NCBI GenBank assembly: GCA_038040485.1
Contig: JBBPIE010000039.1
Span: forward strand, 1 to 55,745
Direction: 5' to 3'
DNA from: Onstottus_B arcticum
GTDB taxonomy: Bacteria; Acidobacteriota; Blastocatellia; UBA7656
Length of the DNA: 55,745 nt
Below are positions 34,573 to 41,671 of this stretch, piece by piece. Numbering within the stretch: the first letter of the stretch is position 1; each line of letters opens with the position of its first letter. Position numbers and translations under genes: made by a program. The notes beneath the pieces are model-generated. The model did not search any database and was not told where the DNA came from. It saw nothing but the letters and a program-made list of their open reading frames with translations.

Positions 34573-34684
34573 AGCCCGATTCATCGGGCTTCTTCAGCAG
34601 ATAGGCCAGCGCTTGAGCGCTGGTGGCGGGCGGTTGAGTTCGCCCGAGGCCGTTTTAACGGCCTTCGCGCAACTGGCTTTAGCC
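34573..34684. repeat. Cluster of five short palindromes upstream of metK
   Basis: Between the divergent metK and dioxygenase-like genes lie AGCCCGA..TCGGGCT (34573-34590), CCAGCGCTTGAGCGCTGG (34606-34623), CGGGCG..CGCCCG (34627-34646), GGCCGTTTTAACGGCC (34648-34663) and GGCTTTAGCC (34675-34684). They are different sequences placed head to tail, as in the cluster at 19783-19958. Confidence 0.7.
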
Positions 34685-34792
34685 TTAGGCTGATCGCCCT
34701 CCGTTTGAACTCGATTTCGCTTGGGGGCTATTATTGGCCTTCAGTTTGATCCTCTCGACGTTCGACGATGAGCGAATCGAAGGAGAGACGCC

Positions 34793-35605
34793 ATGCCCGG
34801 CTCTATCGTGTTCGCGGGAATCGCGCCGCATCCGCCGCTGCTTGTGCCGGAAGTCGGCGGCAGCAGAATAGCGCAAGTAGCTGACTCCCAACGCGCGCTT
34901 CGCGCTTTCTCAGCGAGGCTCGTCAGCGCAAGGCCAGAAACCGTCGTAGTCATATCGCCGCATTCGCCGCTCGACCCTCGAGTCTTCACTGCTCGCTCAT
35001 CCGCTCAGGTGGCCGGCGACTTCCGCGAGTTCCACGCGCCCGAGGTCAGGCTGGCATTTCAGAACGACCTTGAGTTGCTGCGCGAGATTAAGCTCGCGGC
35101 GCGCGACGAAAGTGTCGAGGTGCGCGAGTTGGAACGCGACCACCCGCTCGATCACGGCGCGCTGGTGCCGCTCTACTACTTGAGAGAAGCAGGCTGGTCC
35201 GGGCCGGTCGTCGTATTCGGTTTCACGCTTCAGTCGAACGAGAAGCATCTGGGGTTTGGCCGCGCGATAGCTCGCGCGGCCGGCAAGCTTGGGCGGCGAG
35301 TCGCCGTCGTCGCAAGCGGCGACCTGAGCCATCGCCTGATCGTCGGCGGCCCATACGAGTTCGAACCCACCGCCCACCTGTTTGACGAACAGATTGTCGA
35401 AGCGATCGCGAGCGGTGATGCGGGCAAGGCTCTGAGCGTTGATCCGGATCTTCGCGAGCGGGCCGGCGAGTGCGGCTACCGGTCAATCGTCATCGCGCTG
35501 GGAAGCGTGGATGAATCGCCGCGCGACCACGAGGTGCTGAGCTACGAGGGACCGTTTGGAGTTGGGTACATGGTCGCAGTCCTGTTGGAGAACAAAAGTG
35601 ATTAG
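34793..35605 (+). CDS. Class III extradiol dioxygenase-like protein (LigB/MEMO type)
   Basis: A 270-residue protein of the LigB/MEMO superfamily. Conserved histidine-containing segments are visible: FAGIAPHPPLLVPEVG at the N-terminus, VVISPHSPLDPR, and ASGDLSHRL near residue 180. In this superfamily MEMO-like members pair with AMMECR1 proteins, and the next gene is an AMMECR1 protein, so the couple resembles two parts of an AmmeMemoRadiSam-type module. No radical-SAM partner is present here. The biological substrate is unknown. The last residues and the TAG stop lie at the beginning of a heptamer array. Confidence 0.8.
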   Translation: MPGSIVFAGIAPHPPLLVPEVGGSRIAQVADSQRALRAFSARLVSARPETVVVISPHSPLDPRVFTARSSAQVAGDFREFHAPEVRLAFQNDLELLREIKLAARDESVEVRELERDHPLDHGALVPLYYLREAGWSGPVVVFGFTLQSNEKHLGFGRAIARAAGKLGRRVAVVASGDLSHRLIVGGPYEFEPTAHLFDEQIVEAIASGDAGKALSVDPDLRERAGECGYRSIVIALGSVDESPRDHEVLSYEGPFGVGYMVAVLLENKSD

Positions 35606-35708
35606 TGATTCGTGATTCGTGACCCGTACTGAGAGTGACGTAGAATCCGGCAATAGCGGCTCAAGCATCACGTATCACGTATCACGCATCACGCATCACG
35701 CATCACTT
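35596..35708. repeat. Inverted heptamer repeat array (GTGATTC family)
   Basis: Left arm 35598-35622 (gtgatta, gtgattc, gtgattc, gtgaccc) and right arm 35669-35707 (atcacgt, atcacgt, atcacgc, atcacgc, atcacgc, atcactt) are complementary, about 45 bp apart. The left arm provides the stop codon of the dioxygenase-like gene and the right arm ends directly at the AMMECR1 start codon. Confidence 0.88.
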
Positions 35709-36248
35709 ATGGAACGTCCGGCGAATGACATTTCTCTTCCGGATCTCGCGAGGCTGAGTGTCGAGCGTTTTGTTATCGATGGCACAACGCTGGAACCACC
35801 CTCCGACGCTCCGGGTCTGCTTGGTGACCGCGCAGGCGTCTTTGTCACTCTTCGAACGCCGGATGGCCAATTGCGGGGATGCATCGGAACGATCGAGCCC
35901 GCTCGTGAGACGGTCGCACAAGAAGTCATCCAGAACGCCATCAGCGCAGCGACTCGCGATCCGCGATTCCCGCCCGTTTCGCGCGATGAATTAGCCGGGA
36001 TGCAGTACGGGGTTGACGTGCTTGCGCGGCCGGAACCCGTTCGCGGACCGGAAGACCTCGACCCATCTCGTTACGGCGTGATCATAGAGACTCTGGATGG
36101 ACGGCGCCGCGGCCTGTTGCTTCCGCGCATTGAGGGAATTGACTCCGTCGAAGAGCAGTGGCAATCCGTTCACTTGAAGGCGGGAATTACACCCGGAGCA
36201 CCGGTGAGGGTAGAACGATTCACAGTCACGCGCTTCGGGAAAGAATGA
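35709..36248 (+). CDS. AMMECR1-domain protein
   Basis: A 179-residue AMMECR1 domain. The signature LRGCIGTIEP (the six-residue core LRGCIG is invariant) and the segments SRYGVIIETLDGRRRGLLLP and EEQWQSVHLKAGI are clear. In many prokaryotes this is component A of the AmmeMemoRadiSam system, with an unresolved role possibly in RNA or protein modification. The start ATG at 35709 abuts a heptamer array; a longer GTG frame (35619) would translate the repeat and is rejected. Confidence 0.9.
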   Translation: MERPANDISLPDLARLSVERFVIDGTTLEPPSDAPGLLGDRAGVFVTLRTPDGQLRGCIGTIEPARETVAQEVIQNAISAATRDPRFPPVSRDELAGMQYGVDVLARPEPVRGPEDLDPSRYGVIIETLDGRRRGLLLPRIEGIDSVEEQWQSVHLKAGITPGAPVRVERFTVTRFGKE

Positions 36249-36271
36249 CGCCTTTCAGTTTGCCGCCGCCT

Positions 36272-36301
36272 TGACACGTCTTTCAGCGGCCCGCTATTCT
36301 A
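36272..36301 (+). promoter_or_regulatory. Predicted promoter of rpsT
   Basis: TTGACA at 36272-36277 and TATTCT at 36296-36301 with an 18-bp spacer, 49 bp upstream of the rpsT start. Confidence 0.65.
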
Positions 36302-36350
36302 CTGGTCTTTTTCAAGCAAGATTTTCCCGACAGTGTGAGGAGACATCGAA

Positions 36351-36617
36351 GTGGCGAACCATAAGTCAGCAGAGAAACGAGTAAGACAAACCGTGCGGCG
36401 CAACGAGGTAAACAGCCGCAATCGAAGCCATTTGCGCACTCAGATCAAGAAGCTGCGCGCCGCGATCGAGGGCGGAAACCGCGAGGAAGCGCAGGTAATG
36501 CTCGGACAGACCGTGTCAGTCATCGATCGATCGATTCAAAAAGGCGTGCTTCATCACAACGCAGCCGCGCGGCACAAGTCCCGCCTGACTTCCAAAGTGA
36601 ACGGGATGTCCGCCTAA
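36351..36617 (+). CDS. rpsT: 30S ribosomal protein S20
   Basis: An 88-residue S20, binding 16S rRNA. The N-terminus MANHKSAEKRVRQTVRRNEVN and the C-terminal HHNAAARHKSRLTSKVN are diagnostic. GTG start with GAGGAGA upstream. It is followed by a terminator and convergent with holA. Confidence 0.98.
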   Translation: MANHKSAEKRVRQTVRRNEVNSRNRSHLRTQIKKLRAAIEGGNREEAQVMLGQTVSVIDRSIQKGVLHHNAAARHKSRLTSKVNGMSA

Positions 36618-36661
36618 TCACTGATCCGCGGCCCGGCAACTCGGAACGAACATCGAATGAA

Positions 36662-36690
36662 AAAGAACGGCGACGAACGCCGTTCTTTTG
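36662..36690. terminator. Bidirectional terminator between rpsT and holA
   Basis: AAAAGAACGGCG (36662-36673) pairs perfectly with CGCCGTTCTTTT (36679-36690) around a 5-nt loop. A-rich and T-rich ends suit both converging transcripts. Confidence 0.9.
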
Positions 36691-36727
36691 TTGTCTCTGG
36701 AACTCTCAGTCCTGCGATTTCTTTCTT

Positions 36728-37792
36728 CTACCGGGTCGAAGCCCGGGGCAGTATCAGCTCAGCAACAAGAAATTCCATTTGAAGTCTCGGCGTCGCCTCC
36801 GCGTTTTTGATGGCGTTATCCACCTGAGCTATCCGGTGAAGCCCGTGCACTATCTCGGCCCGCGAAGTGCGGTTCAAGCGAGTCTTCCAATTCGTCGCGC
36901 TCTCACGCCACTGGCCGATTGCCCGCGAGAACTCGTCGAAGCTTGCTCCTCTCTCCAGCAGTTCCTTTCCCGCGAGCATTCGCCTGTACAACCCTGCAAG
37001 CGCGCCCAGTATCATCAGCGGCGCGCCCGTGTCACCATCGTCAAGCATATGCTTTATCAGCCGCATTCCGCGTTTGCCGTCCCGCTTGATAATCGCGTCC
37101 CAGAGTTCCCAGCTCGTGTGCTCACGAGAACGCGGCACCAGTTCCAAAACCGCTGCCTCGGTGATGACTTCGCCGGCTGAGTAGGCAGCGAGCTTCTCAA
37201 GTTCGTTCACCAACCGCGCGAGGCGAGTGCCCGCAAGAGCGATCAACCGATCCAGCGCGCGAGGCTCGATCCGGCGTTCGCGGAGTTTGACGTAGCCTTC
37301 AGCCCACCGTCGGGCCTCGTCATCCTTCAGTTCGTCGAACGCCACGACCGTGCAAGCCTTCATAAGCGCGGTCGTGACCTTCCTTCTCTGGTCCGCCGAG
37401 ACGGCCTGGAATACAACCGTTGTGGTCGGCGAGGGGCGCTTCAGATAGTCCAGCACTAACTCGTGCTCTTCTTCCTTGATCTTGTCGAACTCGCGAACTA
37501 CGACGATGCGCCGCGCCGACATCATTGGCCACTGATTGGCCGCGTCAATCGCCTGCGCCGCCGTTGTCTTGGAACCCGAGCCCGAGTCCGAACCGACTGT
37601 GAACACCCCAACATTGAACATTCGGCCGGCCTCGTCCAAAGTCTCAGTCAGCAACCGGAGCGCCCGCTCTTGAAGGTAAACTTCTTCGCCAAGAAACAAG
37701 TAGAGCGGGTCTACGCGATGCTCCTTGATCTGCCTTCGAAACACATCGAAGGTCAGGCCGTCGAGTTTTTTCCTGGGTCGTTTGCTGCTCAC
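36728..37792 (-). CDS. holA: DNA polymerase III subunit delta
   Basis: A 354-residue HolA, the clamp-loader subunit that opens the beta clamp. The N-terminal PLYLFLGEEVYLQERALRLL and the segment WPMMSARRIVVVREFDKI are typical. GTG start overlapping the lptE stop by four bases (GTGA), a strong sign of coupling. leuS-lptE-holA is a common gene order; here leuS is about 6 kb upstream on the same strand. Confidence 0.92.
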   Translation of the reverse strand: MSSKRPRKKLDGLTFDVFRRQIKEHRVDPLYLFLGEEVYLQERALRLLTETLDEAGRMFNVGVFTVGSDSGSGSKTTAAQAIDAANQWPMMSARRIVVVREFDKIKEEEHELVLDYLKRPSPTTTVVFQAVSADQRRKVTTALMKACTVVAFDELKDDEARRWAEGYVKLRERRIEPRALDRLIALAGTRLARLVNELEKLAAYSAGEVITEAAVLELVPRSREHTSWELWDAIIKRDGKRGMRLIKHMLDDGDTGAPLMILGALAGLYRRMLAGKELLERGASFDEFSRAIGQWRESATNWKTRLNRTSRAEIVHGLHRIAQVDNAIKNAEATPRLQMEFLVAELILPRASTR

Positions 37793-38307
37793 AGTCCGTC
37801 CATTATTGCGGACACGATCGATTGGGCGAAGTCTTTGGCGACGCGGTCGACGGCGGCGTTCTCCTCGTTAAAGAAAGACTGCGGGTCATCGGAAAGCTCA
37901 TACTCCCCCTCGAACGCCAGGCGCGGATTCTCGAAGAGAATCTTGTGGCTCTTCAGATCGCGCACCGTGAGACTCACCGTGATTCGCAGGTCCCACACGC
38001 GCGTTCGTCCGCGGTCGTCCAGGATCGATCCACTGGCGCGAAAGCCCCGAATGTCGCCGTTCAGCACCGCATCCGCTTCATCGGGGTTCGTCGTTACTCG
38101 AAGGCCGCGCGCCCGCTTCAATATCTCTTCTATGACTGCGCGGGTGAATCGCTGCTCGACGCGGTACTTGAGACTCGAGTTCTGAAAGATCGGCACTGCA
38201 ATCGTCTTGATGGAGACTGGCAAGCTTCTGCCCTTGCCGGCGGGCTTGTAACCGCAAACATCCACAAAGAGCGATAGCGCGAGGGCTAACAACGCGGATT
38301 TGAACAT
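37789..38307 (-). CDS. lptE: LPS-assembly lipoprotein LptE-like
   Basis: A 172-residue protein with a lipoprotein-type signal (LALSLFVDVCGYKP, lipobox ending at Cys18) followed by an LptE-like domain (IKTIAVPIFQNSSLKYRVEQRFTRAVIEE; DADAVLNGDIRGF-like stretch). LptE plugs the LptD pore that inserts lipopolysaccharide in the outer membrane. Its placement before holA supports the assignment, since sequence conservation in this family is low. No lptD in the window. Confidence 0.82.
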   Translation of the reverse strand: MFKSALLALALSLFVDVCGYKPAGKGRSLPVSIKTIAVPIFQNSSLKYRVEQRFTRAVIEEILKRARGLRVTTNPDEADAVLNGDIRGFRASGSILDDRGRTRVWDLRITVSLTVRDLKSHKILFENPRLAFEGEYELSDDPQSFFNEENAAVDRVAKDFAQSIVSAIMDGL

Positions 38308-38370
38308 CGTGATCGGATATTAGCTTTGGGGAGGGTGAGAAACAAGCAGAGCGGCGACGAACGGCCGCAG

Positions 38371-39092
38371 CTAAACAAACTCCGCAACCACGATGCGATC
38401 GACGGAGTCGGGAGTCACCTGGATGACGCAGCCGCTTACGGTGTAAGGGCGTGGTCGTCGGCTCTGGTCCTCAAGTTGGAGGGCATCGGGAGTTCGAGCC
38501 GAACAAACGTTCCGAGTTCGATCGGCCGCGAGAGCCGAAACTTCACGCCGAGAGGACTAACATCGATCGTCTCCGTAACTTCCTGCCAGTGGCGCTCGAA
38601 CACCACAACGAGCGGCAAGCACAATTGAACTCTTTCCACTCTTCGCCTTTCGCGGCCGTTGAGTGGCTGCGGCTTTGCGCTCGAAGCTTTCGCGCGCGCC
38701 ATCGAAGAAGCAATCAGCGACGAGCCGGTGGCCGACTGTCCGCGCTCGCGCGTACGCAACGATCCGATGATCTGCCGCTTCATCGTTCCGTCGTAGGCCT
38801 GGCGGCGGCTGCGGCTGGAGAGGGTTGAGAAGGCTTCGACGACTCGCAGGTATGCGCAGCTAAGCTTCCAGTGAAGTATGTTGTCCGACTCGAGCAAGTG
38901 TCTGTACTTAAGCGGGTGGAAGAACTCGACGGCTCGGCAATATGCGGTGTTTATCTCGGAAGCGGACGCGGCCCGTTCGATTCCAAGTATCGTGTAGTGA
39001 TCACGCTCTTCAATGACAAGACCAGCCAGCAGCTCGATCTCATCTGGCGTCAACTCGCGATCTTCGAATGTCCCTGCTGCGGCGCTTTCCAT
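38371..39092 (-). pseudogene. J-domain-like/PilZ fusion protein, frameshifted near its end
   Basis: Residues about 30-105 resemble a J domain (DHYTILGIERAASASEINTAYCRAV...FHPL, then AYLRVVEAF) with HPL in place of the HPD motif needed to stimulate DnaK. Residues about 145-215 are a PilZ domain with both c-di-GMP motifs: RxxxR within ERRRVER and DxSxxG (DVSPLG). The current frame stops at 38436, truncating the last strand; the adjacent frame continues as PYTVSGCVIQVTP...VVAEFV to 38371. One extra G in the GGG run at 38447-38449 (plus strand) would give an intact protein of about 240 residues. The ATG at 39092 overlaps the upstream GNAT stop as TGATG. Confidence 0.75.
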
Positions 39093-40000
39093 CAATGTTC
39101 CCGGCGAAGAAAAACCGTGTCGTAGGAGCTGACGGCATTATAACCAACCTTCTCGTAGAAGGCCTGTGCTTTGGGGACACGCTCATTCACCAGGAGGCAA
39201 ACACTCTCTGTCCTTCTCAAAAAGGTTCCGGTCAGTTGTTTCATGCAGCGCGAGCCGTAACCTTTCCCGCGCTCGCCAGGATCGACCCACACGCCTTCCA
39301 GATAGATTACCTCAGGTGTGTCGGCGACAACTTCCGCTTTGAAGATCAGCCGTTCATTCTCAACCAGTACCCACGTGCGTCCATGCTCGATGCGCCGAGC
39401 GCAGCGCTTGCGAAATCCATCCCGATCTTCTTCAAGTGGGTCTACGCCGCTTTCGTCGAAGGCGGTTTGAGCGTGGGCGGGGACGATCAGATCGAGGTCA
39501 AGCGGTGTTGCGAGTCTAAGACCAGGGACGGATGGCTGTCCTTCGACGGGCCAGCGCTGTTCGAGAAGTACCTCCCGGCAAAAAAGGCGCGGCGACTGAC
39601 CTCCGTCACTGTAGTGATCCCAGAACGTTTGTACTTTTGTTCGCTCGCCGAGAAGCATGTGCGCTCGCGTGCATTGCTGCGCCAGCTTCGCGAACACTTC
39701 AAGTGCGCGTTCGCAGCGAGTTTCAAAGAGAATAAAATGACCGATCAGCGCAACGCCTAAGAGCCTGCCCCCTTCGCCCCGATACGCATAGAAGGTGCCG
39801 CGATTGTGCGCGCTCACCATGCCATTGCTGCGGATGAAGCCCGCGAGCCCGAAAGTGTGTATCGGGCGCTCGGCTAGAAACGCGAGCGCTTCCGGCTGAT
39901 GACGCCAGGTAAGCCGCTCGATGGTCTCCGAACCCCCAGTAACAAGCGAGGATCCTTGACTAGTTAATGCGGCTTGTTCTGAATTCGTTAGAGCGTACAC
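39092..40000 (-). CDS. Two-part GNAT N-acetyltransferase (copy 1, intact)
   Basis: A 302-residue protein. The C-terminal half has the acetyl-CoA loop motif of GNAT enzymes (GERGKGYGSRC) and FYEKVGYNAVSSYDTVF. The N-terminal half (ALAFLAERPIHTFGLAGFIRSNG) resembles the DUF4081-like module found before GNAT domains in some bacteria. The acceptor is unknown. GTG start with GGGAAG upstream. A diverged, broken paralogue lies at 40737-41634 in the same orientation, and the gene is translationally coupled to the J-domain/PilZ gene. Confidence 0.85.
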   Translation of the reverse strand: MYALTNSEQAALTSQGSSLVTGGSETIERLTWRHQPEALAFLAERPIHTFGLAGFIRSNGMVSAHNRGTFYAYRGEGGRLLGVALIGHFILFETRCERALEVFAKLAQQCTRAHMLLGERTKVQTFWDHYSDGGQSPRLFCREVLLEQRWPVEGQPSVPGLRLATPLDLDLIVPAHAQTAFDESGVDPLEEDRDGFRKRCARRIEHGRTWVLVENERLIFKAEVVADTPEVIYLEGVWVDPGERGKGYGSRCMKQLTGTFLRRTESVCLLVNERVPKAQAFYEKVGYNAVSSYDTVFLRREH

Positions 40001-40398
40001 TCGTTCTTCCCGTCGACTCTGGACTTGCTACCACTTGAAATCAGCCTGAATCCTCAAGGGCCAAAACAAACCGTGAAAGGCAACGCGTCACGCTCTGCCG
40101 CGCCTTTCCGGCCCGCGTAACACGTCAATACACGTGCCAAAGGCGAAAGAGTCCCCAAACAAGGCCGCCATATAAACGGAATTGCGGAATTGACGCGGCC
40201 GGCTTTCAATCAAGGCGTTCCAGCATTTCGCGTTCGTCGCTGTAAACATAAACTGGTTAATGATTTAGGGCGCGCGCGGCCAAATCTCGTGTTTCCGATC
40301 TCGCCCGGCGTGTTTTATCGCAGAACTCTAGTTCCACGACCGGTAGAAGAGTACAGGCACAACCGTTCAGTCAGACTGCTGAATCCCTTCGGTCAGAA
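40001..40398. other. Spacer in the duplicated region; nothing recognised
   Basis: About 400 bp between GNAT copy 1 and the chimeric leuS fragment. It lies where copy 2 of the duplicated unit should hold the sequence downstream of leuS. I see no similarity to 43637-44121, no RNA gene and no coding frame with a recognisable product. Confidence 0.4.
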
Positions 40399-40737
40399 TT
40401 ACTGGACCACGATGTTCACGAGCTTGCGGGGGATCACAATCACCCTCACAACATCTTGGCGGGCGGTTGCAGCAAGGACTTTCTCATCCTCGAGGGATTT
40501 GTTCCGAAGATCGTCGTCGGTGGCGGGACTCGCAAACAGGCGGCTGCGGAGCTTGCCGTTCACTTGAACGGCGACTTCAATCTCCTCTTCACGAGCAAGC
40601 TCAGGATCGAAGCCGGGCCAGCGCGTTAACGCGAGGTCTTCCGCGAGGCCATAAGCCTCCCACATCTCTTCAGACATGTGCGGAGCGAACGGCGTCAGGT
40701 CGCAATCTTCCATTCTTACTGCCGCGCCGCTTTCCAT
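40399..40737 (-). CDS. Chimeric ORF: PilZ-gene start fused to the leuS 3' end
   Basis: A 112-codon open frame. Its first 17 or so codons (MESGAAVRMEDCDLTP) match the start of the J-domain/PilZ protein (MESAAAGTFEDRELTP). From LTP on it matches the last 100 residues of LeuS (LTPFAPHMSEEMWEAYG ... VIVIPRKLVN) with about 13 amino-acid differences and a one-codon deletion; DNA identity is near 90% by eye. The switch occurs at GGCGTCA (40691-40697), shared by leuS (44417-44423) and the PilZ gene (39046-39052). It keeps the PilZ gene's TGATG start overlap and ends at its own TAA. Either a remnant of a tandem duplication or a young gene for a free LeuS C-terminal domain. Confidence 0.7.
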   Translation of the reverse strand: MESGAAVRMEDCDLTPFAPHMSEEMWEAYGLAEDLALTRWPGFDPELAREEEIEVAVQVNGKLRSRLFASPATDDDLRNKSLEDEKVLAATARQDVVRVIVIPRKLVNIVVQ

Positions 40738-41634
40738 CAATGCTCCCGCTGCAAGAATACTGTGTCGTAGGCGCTTACGTACTTGAATCCGGCTTTCTTA
40801 TAGAAGGTCTGCGCGCCGCCGAACCTCTCGTTGACCAGGAGGCAAACGGAATCAGCGCGCTGAAGAAAGCTCCGGTTGAGCTGCGAAAGACATCGCCGAC
40901 CATAGCCTTTGCCTCGCAACCCACACACCCTCGATGTAAATGACTTCCGGAGTATCGGCTACAATCTCAGTTTTGAAGACGAGCCGTTCGTTTTCGACAA
41001 GCACCCACGTGTGGCCTTGTTCGATTCGGTGCGCGCAACGCTGACGAAAGCCAACGGGGTCTTTTTCAAGCGGGTCTTCTCCGCTCTCCTCAAGTGCGGT
41101 TTGAGCGTGCGCGGGAACGATCAGATCCAGATCGTCAATCGTGGCCAATCTCAAGGCAGGGACCTCGTACTGCACCTCAATCGGCCATCGCTGCGCGAGC
41201 AGCCGCTCGCGGCAGAACAGACGGGGAGCTTGACCACCGCTGGCATAGTAGTCCCAAAACGCCTGAACCTTTTCTTGCTCGCCAAGAAGCATGGAGACAT
41301 CCGATTGCTTCTGGGCGAGGCGAGCGAACCTTCGGATTGCGGCATCGCTGTGAGTTTCAAAAAGGATGAAGTGGCCGATCAACGCGACCCCTTCCAGCCG
41401 ACCCTCGCCGTCGCGGCACGCATAGAACTCGCCGCGATTGTGCGGGCTGACGATCCCGTTGCTTCGGATGAATCCAGCCATTCCGAATGTGTGGATCGGC
41501 CGCTCGGCAAGGAACGCCAGCACCTCAGCTTCGTCGCCGGCTATGAGCTTCTCCACGATCAGAGGTTTTATCCCCGTGGGACGAAGCACCTGCCGATTCG
41601 GTTTGGGCACATTCAATTTAGTCAGAGGAGACAT
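40737..41634 (-). pseudogene. GNAT N-acetyltransferase (copy 2), frameshifted
   Basis: From the ATG at 41634 (AGAGGAAG upstream) the frame follows GNAT copy 1 through VIYIEGVWV, then shifts and stops at 40852. The remaining part (RGKGYGRRCLSQL ... FYKKAGFKYVSAYDTVFLQREH) continues in another frame to 40737. Compared with copy 1, about 11 bases are missing at about 40916-40919, exactly where copy 1 has GATCCTGGCGAG before the acetyl-CoA loop. The rest is well conserved, so inactivation looks recent relative to the duplication. The stop overlaps the chimeric ORF start as TGATG, as in copy 1. Confidence 0.85.
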
Positions 41635-41671
41635 TGCTTTCTCTTCCTCTTTGGAGCCTTTCAGACGATTC

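Noticed and set aside
35619..35708. Longer N-terminus for the AMMECR1 protein
   Set aside because: The extra 30 residues are translated from the heptamer array and its loop and are absent from the family; the ATG at 35709 begins the conserved domain.
38326..38628. Plus-strand ORF opposite the end of the PilZ gene
   Set aside because: It is antisense to the restored PilZ reading frame, without a domain or SD.
40001..40398. tRNA or remnant of the S8 protease in the copy-2 spacer
   Set aside because: No cloverleaf or GGTTCGAATC-type arm is visible, and no stretch resembles the protease gene or the region downstream of leuS by eye.
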